Notes: generated from the letters alone by a model not told the origin. A stretch of DNA of 64,000 nucleotides from Muricomes intestini (GCF_004346165.1 NZ_SLZZ01000006.1:94297-158296), one strand, 5' to 3'; shown: positions 41,374-51,676, counted from the first letter of the stretch. Made by a program: numbers and translations.

Positions 41374-42498
41374 ATGTCAGGCAGAAGAAAAAATGTAATC
41401 AGTAAAGCCAGTCCCCATACGATAAAGAAATTTGAATTGATCGAAGAGTACATAAAATCGTGGGCGCAGAAACTTATGCTGACCGACTCGTGCAATGGTC
41501 TTATCTTTATTGATTGTATGTGCAATTGCGGTGTGTATACAAACGATGCCGGAGAAATAGTAAAGGGAACGGCACTGCGAGTTTCTGAAGCTCTGCTGAA
41601 TGTTGCAAGGCTTTATCCAAATAAAACAGTACAAGTTTATTTAAACGACAAAGATAAAAATCGAGTGGATGAGTTGGAAAAACACTTGCCACAGAATGAA
41701 CGGAATTTTCAGATTGTGACGTCACGACTTGATGCACATGAACTTTTAAGAACTATAGGGCCGCAGCTATATCAGGCCGGTCATTTACATTATTTTCTAT
41801 TTTATGATCCTTACGATGCCGATATCGATTGGGAAGCGTTGCTACCATTTTTTCGCAACTGGGGCGAAGTTGTAATCAATCACATGGTTTCTGATCCGGT
41901 TAGAGCGATTACAAGTGCTAAGAAGAAAACCACTAAAGAAAAATATGAGAATACGTATCTTGAAGATTTTGAAAAATTGGTTCCGTTTGGAAGTGACAAG
42001 GTTGCATATGAGGCAAGAGTTGAGGAGATTATTAATTCCCTAAAGGGAACACGCAGGTACTTTGTGTCGGCATTTCCTTTCTATAACACGCAGAACTCAC
42101 ACATGTATAACCTGATACATTGCACAAGTAATAAAGAAGGGTTCAAGCTATACAAGAAAAGTGCCTGGAAGGTATTTGGCAATCAGTCGTCTACCAAGAA
42201 TTCTCCGGAGAGTGAGCAACTTTCTTTTGATTCTTATGGCATCATTACAAATGAAACGGATGAATCTTGCTTCCATGTTTCTGATATTTCGAGATACCTT
42301 CAGCAAAACTTCAAAGGCCGTAAACAGGTGCAGCTTACCGAAATGTGGGAACTACTGGATGATCACCCGATTTTCCCGTCAGAAGGGTATCGGAATGAGA
42401 TAAAGAAGGATCTTTCTGAAAGATTTGGCGCAAAAATAGAACAGATTGTAAGCGATGAAAATGGTAAGAAAGAAACAGTCATCTTCTTCTCCTTGTAA
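41374..42498 (+). CDS. tcmP: three-Cys-motif partner protein TcmP (paralogue 1)
   Basis: A 374-residue TcmP-family protein, a predicted Rossmann-like methyltransferase-type fold. The usual glycine-rich motif is replaced by IFIDCMCNCGVY at residues 45-55, rich in cysteines, while FLFYDPYDADIDW near 143 corresponds to the DPPY-like motif. A C-terminal winged helix seems present (FHVSDISRYLQQNF, then EMWELLDDHPIFPS). GGGGTGAG precedes the ATG at 41374. It is followed by a second TcmP and the radical SAM partner. Confidence 0.82.
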   Translation: MSGRRKNVISKASPHTIKKFELIEEYIKSWAQKLMLTDSCNGLIFIDCMCNCGVYTNDAGEIVKGTALRVSEALLNVARLYPNKTVQVYLNDKDKNRVDELEKHLPQNERNFQIVTSRLDAHELLRTIGPQLYQAGHLHYFLFYDPYDADIDWEALLPFFRNWGEVVINHMVSDPVRAITSAKKKTTKEKYENTYLEDFEKLVPFGSDKVAYEARVEEIINSLKGTRRYFVSAFPFYNTQNSHMYNLIHCTSNKEGFKLYKKSAWKVFGNQSSTKNSPESEQLSFDSYGIITNETDESCFHVSDISRYLQQNFKGRKQVQLTEMWELLDDHPIFPSEGYRNEIKKDLSERFGAKIEQIVSDENGKKETVIFFSL

Positions 42499-42514
42499 GG
42501 CAGAGGGCATATTA

Positions 42515-43396
42515 ATGAGGATGGGAAAACAAATGGCAACATCACAAAAATTTGGAGGCCACTGGACAGAAGAAAAACTGAATATTTTCACAAGTTATCT
42601 GGATGCATACCTCATTGCGCTACAAAATCAGAAGTTTAAGAAAATTTATATAGATGCATTTGCCGGAACAGGCGAGATTGAAACAAGTGATGGCGAACAG
42701 CACCTTGTCGGATCTGCAAAGAGGGCATTGTCAGCTGATATGAAATTCGATCATTATTACTTCATTGAAGCTGATGATCAAAAAGCGGATGAACTTCGAA
42801 ATATGGTAAACACTGAGTTTCCGCTTTTAATGCGAATGGTTACGATCTACTGTGGAGATGCCAATGATAAACTTGCTCAGATCATCAACGATGTGGATTG
42901 GCGATATAACAGAGGACTCCTGTTCTTAGACCCCTATGCGACGCAGGTGAATTGGACAACTCTTGTGGATGTGTCAAGGACGCAATCTATTGATGTTTGG
43001 TACCTGTTTCCATTTTCGGTGCTGGAAAGAATGCTGCCAAAAAACGGGAAATATGATAGATGGGAAGATTGCATAGATCGACTGCTTGGCGACTCCGGAT
43101 GGCAGACAGAGTTTTACAGGAAAGATCCACAATTAACTTTATTTGATATATTTCCTGATGAGACGACTATAAATCAGGGAGAAAGATTAGTTAAAGATGC
43201 AAATCCTGAACACGTTAAGGATTACATTATCTCTCGTCTTGAGACGATATTTCCCTGTGTGTCCAAGCACCCTCGCATATTCAGAAATGTCAAAAGGTCG
43301 CCGATGTTCCTGTTCTGCTTTGCAATTTCAAACAAGAGCTCAGCAGCACAGAACCTTGCGCTAAAGATAGCAGATTATATACTGAAAAACAAGTAG
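42515..43396 (+). CDS. tcmP: three-Cys-motif partner protein TcmP (paralogue 2)
   Basis: A 293-residue TcmP protein with the standard motifs: KFGGHWTEEKLNIFTSYLDAY at the N-terminus (shared by the family), IYIDAFAGTGEIET at 44-57 as SAM-binding-like loop, and LLFLDPYATQVNW near 135-147. It ends with FRNVKRSPMFLFCFAISN. GAGGG precedes the ATG at 42515 by seven bases. What TcmP does is not established; the fold suggests a SAM-dependent or SAM-derived reaction together with the next gene. Confidence 0.85.
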   Translation: MRMGKQMATSQKFGGHWTEEKLNIFTSYLDAYLIALQNQKFKKIYIDAFAGTGEIETSDGEQHLVGSAKRALSADMKFDHYYFIEADDQKADELRNMVNTEFPLLMRMVTIYCGDANDKLAQIINDVDWRYNRGLLFLDPYATQVNWTTLVDVSRTQSIDVWYLFPFSVLERMLPKNGKYDRWEDCIDRLLGDSGWQTEFYRKDPQLTLFDIFPDETTINQGERLVKDANPEHVKDYIISRLETIFPCVSKHPRIFRNVKRSPMFLFCFAISNKSSAAQNLALKIADYILKNK

Positions 43397-43412
43397 GCGG
43401 AGGAAATTTTAC

Positions 43413-44177
43413 TTGAAGACCATTATACGAAAATCCATGCTTTATCAAACCGGGGTGGAGTATGGCGATTACACAATGAATCATGTACAGGGATGTGCAC
43501 ACGGATGCAGATATCCATGCTATGCATTTCTTATGAAAAAACGGTTCGGGCAGATTAAAAATTATGAAAGCTGGATTGAACCAGCACTTGTTTCAAATAC
43601 GCTTGATCTATTGGATAAAGAAATTCCACGGTTGAAAGACAAAATTCATTCTGTTCAACTTTGCTTTACGACCGATCCGTTTATGAATGGATATCCGGAA
43701 GTTTCTGAAATGAGTATAGCTGCTATTCGAAAATTAAACGATGCAGGTATAAAATGTACAACACTTACTAAGGGACTCTTGCCAATGGAACTGGCGGAGC
43801 TTTCAAAAGAAAATGAGCATGGAATTACATTGATTTCACTTGACGAGACATACCGTGAACAGATGGAGCCAGGAGCGACATCTTCTGTAAATCGGCTGGC
43901 TGCTCTCCGGGCACTCCATGACGCGGGGTGCAAGACCTGGGTAAGCATCGAACCTTATCCGACACCGAACATGATCGAGCAAGATCTGCATGAAATATTG
44001 GAAGCTATAGATTTTGTAGATCGAATTATTTTTGGAAGGACAAACTACAGTAAAGTCGCAAATTCTTATGAAGGACATAATCATTTTTATAATGAGTGCG
44101 CTGCAGAAGTAATTGCTTTTTGTAAAGAGCACGGCATTGATTATCATATCAAGTCAAAGACAATAACGGAAGAATGA
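43413..44177 (+). CDS. radical SAM three-Cys-motif protein (Gp37/Gp68-like)
   Basis: A 254-residue protein with a CAHGCRYPCYA cluster at residues 28-38: three cysteines spaced C-x3-C-x3-C, one residue longer than the usual radical SAM C-x3-C-x2-C. It also has LCFTTDPFMNGYPE and TLTKGLLPMELAEL, typical of the DUF5131/Gp37-like radical SAM group. It is the classic genomic partner of TcmP. Start is TTG at 43413 after GGAGG. The product probably modifies a nucleic acid or nucleotide by radical chemistry; the substrate is unknown. Confidence 0.8.
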   Translation: MKTIIRKSMLYQTGVEYGDYTMNHVQGCAHGCRYPCYAFLMKKRFGQIKNYESWIEPALVSNTLDLLDKEIPRLKDKIHSVQLCFTTDPFMNGYPEVSEMSIAAIRKLNDAGIKCTTLTKGLLPMELAELSKENEHGITLISLDETYREQMEPGATSSVNRLAALRALHDAGCKTWVSIEPYPTPNMIEQDLHEILEAIDFVDRIIFGRTNYSKVANSYEGHNHFYNECAAEVIAFCKEHGIDYHIKSKTITEE

Positions 44178-44186
44178 GGTGGAACC

Positions 44187-46316
44187 ATGGCACTATTACA
44201 AGACCTGATCCAGCAGATTGATGACCCCGCACTCCGGGAACGAATCCTGCAGGAAACGAATAAGTTACTCAAGCAGAAAAAATTCGGCCTTGTTTTTGAA
44301 GAGCATATTCCAGAGTGCACGCCTCTTTACGACATTCCCGTAAGGAAGGGTGCTCTTGTTGCAATTAAAGGCAAGAACATTCAGCAGAGTTATATGGTGG
44401 AGTCAATTACGGGCGGTACAGCTAAATGCTATGAAAAGGAAAGAAAAACGACGGTTGAGATCCCTGTTTCGTCTCTTGTATGTATTGCTCGATTTGGTGA
44501 CCCGATTTATCCGTGTCTGAAGCCGATTGATAAGGTTGAAAATGCGCCTGATAGTGATCTCTGGCACACACTGATCGAGGCAGACAATTATCATGCGCTT
44601 CAGTTGTTGGAGTATCTCTATGCTGGAAAGGTTGATTGTATCTATATTGATCCGCCATATAATACCGGTGCTCGTGACTGGAAATATAATAACGATTATG
44701 TCGACAGCTCAGATGCCTACAGGCACAGCAAATGGCTGTCAATGATGGAGAAACGCCTGAAGCTGGCGAAGAAACTTCTGAATCCCGAAGATTCAGTGTT
44801 AATTGTTACTATCGATGAAAAAGAGTATCTACATCTTGGCTGCCTACTTGAGGAAATATTTCCAGAGGCACGTATGCAGATGGTGACGTCGAGGATAAAT
44901 AAAAAAGCATCTACAAGAGTGGGACAGTTTGCAAGATGTGATGAATACTTGTTCTTTCTTCAGTTTGGCTCGATGAATATACAAAAATCTAAATATTCTA
45001 TGCTCGATGTTACTGATAACAGCAATCACAATGCAAAAGAAGCGAAAACCGACACAATATGGAATAGCATGTTACGCCGAGGCTCTAATGGATCTTCTAG
45101 AAGAGAGTCGCCAAATTTGTTTTATCCAGTATGGGTTGATGAGAAGAGAAGAAAGATAGAAGTTGTTGGCGAACCACTTCCAATTGATGTAAACAGGCAT
45201 GACATCGAAAAAAAACCTCCTATTCCAGGGCTAAAGGCGGTATGGCCAATTAGAACAGATAATAGTGAAGGAAGATGGCAACTTGGATATGATACTTTGC
45301 AAAGTTATTTGAAGCAAGGAATAGCAAAATTAGGTGCATATAACAAGAAGAGAGACCAATGGGCTATCGTTTTTCTGAAAAAGAAACAGAAAGAACAATT
45401 GCGTGATGGCATTCTTATTGCAACCGGTAAAGAAGCTGACGGCTCACTTATCCTAGAATGGAATGAAGATGAGGAACAGGACAGGGAGCCAAAGACAATG
45501 TGGGTTCGCGACTGGCATGACGCCAGCACTTATGGAACAAATCTCATAGATAAAGTAATTCCCAATAGAGACTTTCCTTTTCCAAAGTCGTTGTATGCAG
45601 TAGAAGATACTTTGCGATTTTATATTGCAGACAAGAAAGATGCTTTGATTGTGGACTTCTTTTCGGGATCAGGAACAACACTGCATGCGGTAAATTTGCT
45701 AAATGCAGAAGATAATGGACATCGTCGGTGCATAATGGTGACAAATAATGAAGTTTCCGACAGAGAAGCTAAATCACTGTACAAAAAAGGTCTTCATCAA
45801 GGAGACAGCGAATGGGAGAAGTTTGGAATAGCCCGTTATATTACTTGGCCCCGTACAGTCTGTACAATAGAGGGTCATGATTCGAATGGCAATCCGCTGA
45901 ATGGAAATTACTTGGGCTCGGGTTTTCCAATGGCAAGTGGGTTCAAGACAAATTGTGAATACTTTAAATTAACCTTTCTCGATAAAACTTCTATCGCACT
46001 TGGTAGGCAGTTTCGAGAGCTGTTTCCAGTACTTTGGATGAAAGGTGGAGCCATTGGAAGGTGCCCTGTGCTTGAGTCGGATGAACTCCCCAACATGCTT
46101 ATCCTTTCACAAAATAAGATGGCAGTCTTGATAGATGAGATTTATTATTCCGAATTTGACGCGGAAATGCAAAAGCATCCAGAGATCCGGACGGTCTTCA
46201 TTGTAACGGATTCAGAGGTAGCATACCAGACGATGATTCGTACATATGATGGCAAAGACTGCTACCAGCTTTATAGAGATTATCTGGATAATTTCCGGAT
46301 CAATTCAGGGAGGTAA
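44187..46316 (+). CDS. type III restriction-modification methyltransferase Mod
   Basis: A 709-residue beta-class DNA adenine methylase. DPPYNTGARDW lies near residue 154 and FFSGSGTT near 490, the motif order of type III Mod subunits; the long stretch between them is the target recognition region. It modifies the host sites and gives the specificity of the Mod-Res complex. It begins nine bases after the radical SAM gene and ends two bases before res, clear evidence for one operon. Confidence 0.92.
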   Translation: MALLQDLIQQIDDPALRERILQETNKLLKQKKFGLVFEEHIPECTPLYDIPVRKGALVAIKGKNIQQSYMVESITGGTAKCYEKERKTTVEIPVSSLVCIARFGDPIYPCLKPIDKVENAPDSDLWHTLIEADNYHALQLLEYLYAGKVDCIYIDPPYNTGARDWKYNNDYVDSSDAYRHSKWLSMMEKRLKLAKKLLNPEDSVLIVTIDEKEYLHLGCLLEEIFPEARMQMVTSRINKKASTRVGQFARCDEYLFFLQFGSMNIQKSKYSMLDVTDNSNHNAKEAKTDTIWNSMLRRGSNGSSRRESPNLFYPVWVDEKRRKIEVVGEPLPIDVNRHDIEKKPPIPGLKAVWPIRTDNSEGRWQLGYDTLQSYLKQGIAKLGAYNKKRDQWAIVFLKKKQKEQLRDGILIATGKEADGSLILEWNEDEEQDREPKTMWVRDWHDASTYGTNLIDKVIPNRDFPFPKSLYAVEDTLRFYIADKKDALIVDFFSGSGTTLHAVNLLNAEDNGHRRCIMVTNNEVSDREAKSLYKKGLHQGDSEWEKFGIARYITWPRTVCTIEGHDSNGNPLNGNYLGSGFPMASGFKTNCEYFKLTFLDKTSIALGRQFRELFPVLWMKGGAIGRCPVLESDELPNMLILSQNKMAVLIDEIYYSEFDAEMQKHPEIRTVFIVTDSEVAYQTMIRTYDGKDCYQLYRDYLDNFRINSGR

Positions 46317-46318
46317 CC

Positions 46319-49201
46319 ATGAACGTAGAATTATTTCCTTTTCAGAGAAAGTCGCTTCTCGATATACGCATGAAAACGGCGGAGGCTATGGGTAGTTTTC
46401 ATAGAACGCATGCGCCGCAGGTTGTTTCATTCACTGCACCGACTGGGGCCGGAAAGACAATTATTATGTCGGCTTTGATCGAGAATTTTTTTTTCGGTGA
46501 CGAGAATTATGCTGAACAGCAGGACGCTATTATCGTCTGGCTCTCTGATTCTCCGCAATTGAACGAACAATCCAAGCAGAAGATCGATTCCAAGGCAGAT
46601 AAAATCAGGCTTTCACAGTGTGTTACAGTTTCCGAGGAGTCATTTGATAGAGAGGTATTTGAGAACGGACATATCTATTTTCTGAATACGCAGAAGTTGT
46701 CCGTTTCTTCCAAGCTTACGAAGAATGGAGATGGCCGTACTTATACCATCTGGCAGACACTTGCTAATACCATTCGAGAAAAGAGCGACCGTCTGTATTT
46801 TATCATTGATGAGGCGCATCGCGGCATGCAGGGGCGAGAAGCCGGCAAAGCAACTACTATCATGCAAAAGTTCATCAAGGGCAGCGATGATGACTGTATC
46901 CCTCCGATGCCGGTTGTCATTGGCATGTCCGCCACAACTCAGAGATTCAATGCGTTGGTCGAGGGCACATCCTCTACAATACACAAAGCTATCGTCACAT
47001 CTGATGAAGTTCGTGCATCAGGATTGCTAAAAGACAGAATTGTCATCACTTATCCGGAGGAAGGTGCAGTTAATAATGATATGGCGATCTTACAGGCTGC
47101 AGCGGATGATTGGAAGGAAAAATGGGAGCATTGGACGCAGTATTGCTATGAGCAGCACTATGCCTATGTGAATCCGATCCTGATTGTCCAGGTATTAAAC
47201 GGAACCGGAGATAAATTGACTGATACAAATCTGGAAGATTGCATAGCCAAAATTGAAGAGCGGTCGGGTTTCAAACTGGAAAACGGTCAAGTTGTACATA
47301 CATTCGGCGGCACGACGGCGTCACTTTCAATAAATGGACTTGAAGTGCGCTACGAAGAGCCATCTCGTATAGCGGAGGACAGGAACATTCGCATTGTGTT
47401 CTTTAAAGAAAACCTTTCTACAGGCTGGGATTGTCCAAGAGCTGAGACCATGATGTCATTCAAGCACGCCAGTGATGCCACATATATTGCACAGCTCCTT
47501 GGAAGAATGGTCAGGACACCGATGCAGATGCATATTCAGGTTGATGATGTTCTGAATGATGTGCATCTCTATTTGCCGTATTTTAATGAAAATACAGTAA
47601 AAGATGTTGTAGAGGCATTACAGAGTACCGAGGGTGGGGATATACCTTCAGATATTTTTGGAGAGTCATTGTCTGGTAAGCAATTTGAGACATTGACCGT
47701 AAAGCCCAAGAAAAAGAAAATCGATATGCAGTATCCTAGGCAGATGACACTGGATGTGTTTATGAATCAAGGAACTGAGACTCACAGTTTTGGTGAGGCA
47801 AGTTCAGCGCTGCATGAAGAAATTTATGCGACGGGGCAAGAACAAACTTCTGATGGACTGTTACAACCCGAATCACAGCCGACAGCAATCCAACCAAAGC
47901 AGGAAGCTGAGAATGATCAGCATTCAAGTCAGAACATATCTCCTGCCGCGGTTGCCCAGGCATTAGGGAGAGCATCGGAAGACCAGGCTGCAACTACAAG
48001 TACGCAGGAAAACTCGCAGGAAGAACCAGCAGAGGATCAGTTTGACCGTGAGGCAGTCATGAAATTCATAAATGACGCAGGTCTGCTTTCTTATAACGTC
48101 AGGGCACTTAGAATCAACGATTATTTGAAATCACTGTTCAGAATGGCACATTTGCTCAGTATATCTAATTTGCACCGCGAAGCAATCAGAGAGGTGCAGG
48201 GCGAAATTGTTCAGATGATTCACGATTACATAGGAGCCCTGAGAGTTAAGGGCAAATATGATGAGCTCGTTCAACAGGTAAAGCAGTTCAAACTTGCCAC
48301 ACAGATTTTTGATGCTTTTGGCGAAACCGTGGACAACTATTCAGTGCATGATATGTTCACAACGACCGATACAGACCTTGAACGACAGTTCCAAGTTGCA
48401 GATGCAAAACTTGGACGTGAAGGTATCGGAATGGCCTATGGAAATAAGTATATGGACATGTCTGATCTATCAGCTTTTAAGGTAGATGTAATTCTGTTTG
48501 TTGCGGATCAAGATTGTATGGACAGACTCTACTCGTATGCAGAGAATCGCTTTCATAGCTTGAATGATGATTATCGGAGATATATTGCAACTATTGATTC
48601 AGAAAAAATTCGTCGAGAATATGACAGTATCGTTTCCGATGGCGATGTGATAAGCAAGCATAATTTCCGGCTTCCAGAGACCATCCAGGTTCCACATGAA
48701 GAAGGCGGCACAGCCTATAAGGATCACCTTTTTGTTAACGATAAAACAGGAACAGCTACGATGAAGTTAAATTCTTGGGAATCTGGTGTTATTGAGGAAG
48801 AAGAGAAAAGACCTGATTTTGTTTGTTGGATTCGCAATCCGTCCAGAGCATCATGGGCGCTTTGTATTCCATATGAAATCGATGGTGAGATTAAACCGAC
48901 TTTCCCTGATTTTATTATTGTTAGAAAAGATCCAGTGTCAGAATATGTCATTGACATTCTTGAGCCGCATAATCCTGACTTTAAGGACAATCTTGGTAAG
49001 GCAAAGGGCTTCGCAGAGTACGCAAGGCAGAATCCGGGCGTTGGAAGTATTCAACTTATTCGTATGAGCAAGGATGCAGCTGGAAAAGACCGGTTCAGGA
49101 GACTGAATATGTACAAGTCTGCAATTCGGGATAAGGTATCACATGCGGTCAACACTGACGAGTTGGATCATATTTTTAATACCGACGGAGACTTCATGTA
49201 A
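46319..49201 (+). CDS. type III restriction enzyme Res (DEAD/DEAH helicase-nuclease)
   Basis: A 960-residue SF2 helicase-nuclease: Walker A TAPTGAGKT at 39-47, IIDEAHRGMQG near 162, MSATTQRF, and the helicase C motifs CPRAETMMSFKHA and LLGRMVRTP. A Gln/Glu-rich linker spans about 500-580. The C-terminal nuclease segment reads FPDFII near 862 and DILEPH near 879, where classical Res has E-x-K, so the metal site may be built differently. With Mod it should cut unmodified DNA after ATP-driven sliding. Confidence 0.9.
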   Translation: MNVELFPFQRKSLLDIRMKTAEAMGSFHRTHAPQVVSFTAPTGAGKTIIMSALIENFFFGDENYAEQQDAIIVWLSDSPQLNEQSKQKIDSKADKIRLSQCVTVSEESFDREVFENGHIYFLNTQKLSVSSKLTKNGDGRTYTIWQTLANTIREKSDRLYFIIDEAHRGMQGREAGKATTIMQKFIKGSDDDCIPPMPVVIGMSATTQRFNALVEGTSSTIHKAIVTSDEVRASGLLKDRIVITYPEEGAVNNDMAILQAAADDWKEKWEHWTQYCYEQHYAYVNPILIVQVLNGTGDKLTDTNLEDCIAKIEERSGFKLENGQVVHTFGGTTASLSINGLEVRYEEPSRIAEDRNIRIVFFKENLSTGWDCPRAETMMSFKHASDATYIAQLLGRMVRTPMQMHIQVDDVLNDVHLYLPYFNENTVKDVVEALQSTEGGDIPSDIFGESLSGKQFETLTVKPKKKKIDMQYPRQMTLDVFMNQGTETHSFGEASSALHEEIYATGQEQTSDGLLQPESQPTAIQPKQEAENDQHSSQNISPAAVAQALGRASEDQAATTSTQENSQEEPAEDQFDREAVMKFINDAGLLSYNVRALRINDYLKSLFRMAHLLSISNLHREAIREVQGEIVQMIHDYIGALRVKGKYDELVQQVKQFKLATQIFDAFGETVDNYSVHDMFTTTDTDLERQFQVADAKLGREGIGMAYGNKYMDMSDLSAFKVDVILFVADQDCMDRLYSYAENRFHSLNDDYRRYIATIDSEKIRREYDSIVSDGDVISKHNFRLPETIQVPHEEGGTAYKDHLFVNDKTGTATMKLNSWESGVIEEEEKRPDFVCWIRNPSRASWALCIPYEIDGEIKPTFPDFIIVRKDPVSEYVIDILEPHNPDFKDNLGKAKGFAEYARQNPGVGSIQLIRMSKDAAGKDRFRRLNMYKSAIRDKVSHAVNTDELDHIFNTDGDFM

Positions 49202-49345
49202 CCTCAATGTTTATTAACAATCTGGAGCAGATATTACGCAGGTTAATATAAAGACTATTTCTTGATGGATATGTACGATTCTTTAGTTATGACTTGCAAT
49301 GCAAAGAAAAAGCTGTGAAATGAATCAGAACAGGAGGACATCAGC

Positions 49346-50327
49346 ATGGACGACCGTGGAGAAATAATTATATACCAGACCGAAGATGGTCTGACGAAGA
49401 TAGATGTCAGTATGCAGGACGAAACGGTATGGCTGTCGCTGGAGCAGATGGCTGATTTGTTTCAACGAGATAAGTCTACCATATCCAAGCATATTAAAAA
49501 CATCTTTGAGGATGGAGAATTAGTCAGAAATTCAGTTGTTGCAAATTTTGCAACAACTGCTGCGGATGGAAAAACATATCAAGTGGATTATTATAATCTC
49601 GATGTTATTATCTCCGTTGGCTATCGTGTCAAATCCCAGCGTGGCGTGCAGTTCCGTATATGGGCAAGAGACATATTAAAGGAATACATCAAAAAAGGTT
49701 TTGCAATGGATGATGACCGTTTGAAAGAGCTGGGCGGTGGCGGATACTTTAAGGAGTTACTGGAAAGAATCCGTGACATCCGAGCTTCTGAAAAAGTGTT
49801 CTATCGTCAGGTGTTGGAAATCTATGCGACAAGCGTTGATTACAATCCCAATGCAGAAGTCTCTATACAATTTTCAAGCGAGTTCAGAACAAGATTCATT
49901 ATGCTGTTTCCGGCGAGACTGCTGCGGAGGTTATCTATCATCGTGCTGACGCAGAAAAGGATTTTATGGGCTTGATGACTTTTTCAGGAGACCAGCCTAC
50001 ACTCCGTGAAGCGAAGATTGCAAAAAACTATCTGAATGAAAAAGAGCTTCGCGCGATGGGCCAGCTTGTTTCCGGATATCTTGATTTTGCCGAGAGACAG
50101 GCAGAGCGTGAGATTCCAATGACTATGGAGGACTGGGCCAAACATCTCGACGGCATTTTGACCTCCACAGGAGAAAAGCTGCTGATTGGAAATGGGACGG
50201 TCAGCCATGATCAGGCAATGGACAAGGCACAGACGGAGTATAAAAATACAAAGCGAAAACGATAAGCCGCGTGGAGCAGGATTACCTGGATAGCATAAAG
50301 CAGCTGGAACAGAAAGGTAAAAAATAA
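49346..50327 (+). pseudogene. rhuM: rhuM, two frameshifts
   Basis: A virulence-RhuM family gene (MDDRGEIIIYQTEDGLTKID, MADLFQRDKSTISKHI, GYRVKSQRGVQFRIWARD) of about 325 codons. One base appears lost from a T-run at about 49871, moving the frame, and one from an A-run at about 50243. Restoring both gives the full product through DFMGLMTFSGDQPTL to a QLEQKGKK end. RhuM proteins carry an HTH-like N-terminal domain and are found in defence and pathogenicity islands. Either decay or homopolymer miscalls explain it. A second broken copy lies at 60265. Confidence 0.8.
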
Positions 50328-50771
50328 CCTATCACGGCCACTGGGAAATCCAAGAACAAGGGTTGAGACGATGGCAATCCTGACTTGTTCCCACGGAGCG
50401 CAGTCTCGAGACGGTCGGAAAATCTTTCAGATTGCGTATAGTAAGTAGGAGCCGCCTCATAGACATTTTTCCGAGAACGGACAAGGCTATATTTTGACCA
50501 CATTTCGGCTGATTTTACCCTTGGATAAATTTCCGCATACAGCCGGAACGTATTTGCAGCATCCAGACATCCATCCTGAGCAATCGAGCCATGTGGAGAC
50601 GTGCGTACTGCTTTCCCACAAGAATCCAGATAGTCATATCAACATAAAAGTGGAGTTATTTTTTATGACAAGATTGTCATAATTACTATATCCACTTAGT
50701 TCCGGAATGCTTTTCTGAGTTGTCCGGAATGGATCTGAATGCTTATGAATCATTGATTCCGGAGGTGACAC
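50328..50771. other. intergenic debris related to 38495-38705
   Basis: No gene is seen in these 444 bases. Blocks GGTTGAGACGATGGC (near 50363), TTGGATAAATTTCCGCA (near 50520), ATCCAGACATCC (near 50560) and GCCATGTGGAGACG (near 50587) occur in the same order as in 38495-38705. It is probably the remnant of the same, unidentified mobile element. The last 60 bases hold a GGAGG site for the recombinase at 50772. Confidence 0.5.
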
Positions 50772-51584
50772 ATGAAGCTAAAGGATGAGGCACTGATAAA
50801 AGCCATCCATGATTTTTTCCAGATATATCTGCCAAAGCAAAAGTGCTACAGCGGGAATACGGTAGCATCCTATAAATATGCCTTTAATTTATTTCTTGAT
50901 TATATGAGTGAATCAAAGTCCATTTCTCTTTTTGAATTATCCATAAATGATGTCAATAAGGACAATATCAATGGTTTTCTGGAATGGCTGACAGTTAAGC
51001 GTCAAAACAGCTCCAGTACTTGCAATCAACGCTTAATGGCCTTGCGGTCTTTTGCCAAATATCTTGGATTGAACGATTTTTCCCTATCGTCTGTCTATGC
51101 GGGAGTATGCGCTGTTCCTGCGAAAAAGAAAAATTCAAAAATCGTAGAGTTCTTAAGCGAGCCAGCATTAATAGAGCTACTGAATCAACCCGATACCAGA
51201 AAATCAAAAGAACTGCGGAATCAGTTTTTTATGATTCTGATGTATGATACTGCGGCGCGCTGCCAGGAACTGCTTGATATAAGAATTAAAGATTTATCCA
51301 TAAGCAGTGGAGCACCGTTTGTATATCTAACAGGAAGAGGAAACAAAATCAGAACCGTTCCTTTAATGGATACAACGGTCAGGCACTTACTGAATTATCT
51401 ATCGATATTTCACCCAGAATACCAAAAGTATGGAGATAAATATCTGTTTTATGTGGTAACCCATGGGGTAAGCCATCGGATGTCAACCGACACCGTAGAA
51501 ACTTTCATGAAGAAGTATGGAAAATCAGCCCTCCAAAACTGCCCTGACGTTCCCAAACAGGTGCACCCTCACCAACTCCGTCAT
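50772..51584 (+). pseudogene. tyrosine recombinase, N-terminal part, split by RIT element
   Basis: The first about 271 codons of a XerC/D-like integrase: N-terminal SAM-like domain (YLPKQKCYSGNTVASYKYAF), core with the first catalytic Arg in YDTAARCQELLDIR, and the box PHQLRH. The reading is broken right after that His codon by the inverted end of the inserted element. The remaining C-terminus continues at 55111 and joins in frame (LRH then TRSIHLYRGG). Before insertion it would have been about 346 residues. It resembles the third recombinase of the inserting element itself. Confidence 0.9.
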
Positions 51585-51676
51585 TATGGAGAGTGTTTTA
51601 AAATGGGGAGTGATTGCTCGTAAGGATGATATTTCCGATGACCTTTGGATATCGTGCGCAAAACACTCACCATTTT
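51585..51676. repeat. RIT left inverted repeat
   Basis: It begins TATGGAGAGTGTTTTAAAAT and ends with GTGCGCAAAACACTCACCAT. Its complement is at 54985-55076 with about three mismatches. Each end also contains a smaller internal inverted pair, GAGTGTTTT / AAAACACTC, flanking an inner part, so the ends can fold back. Confidence 0.88.
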
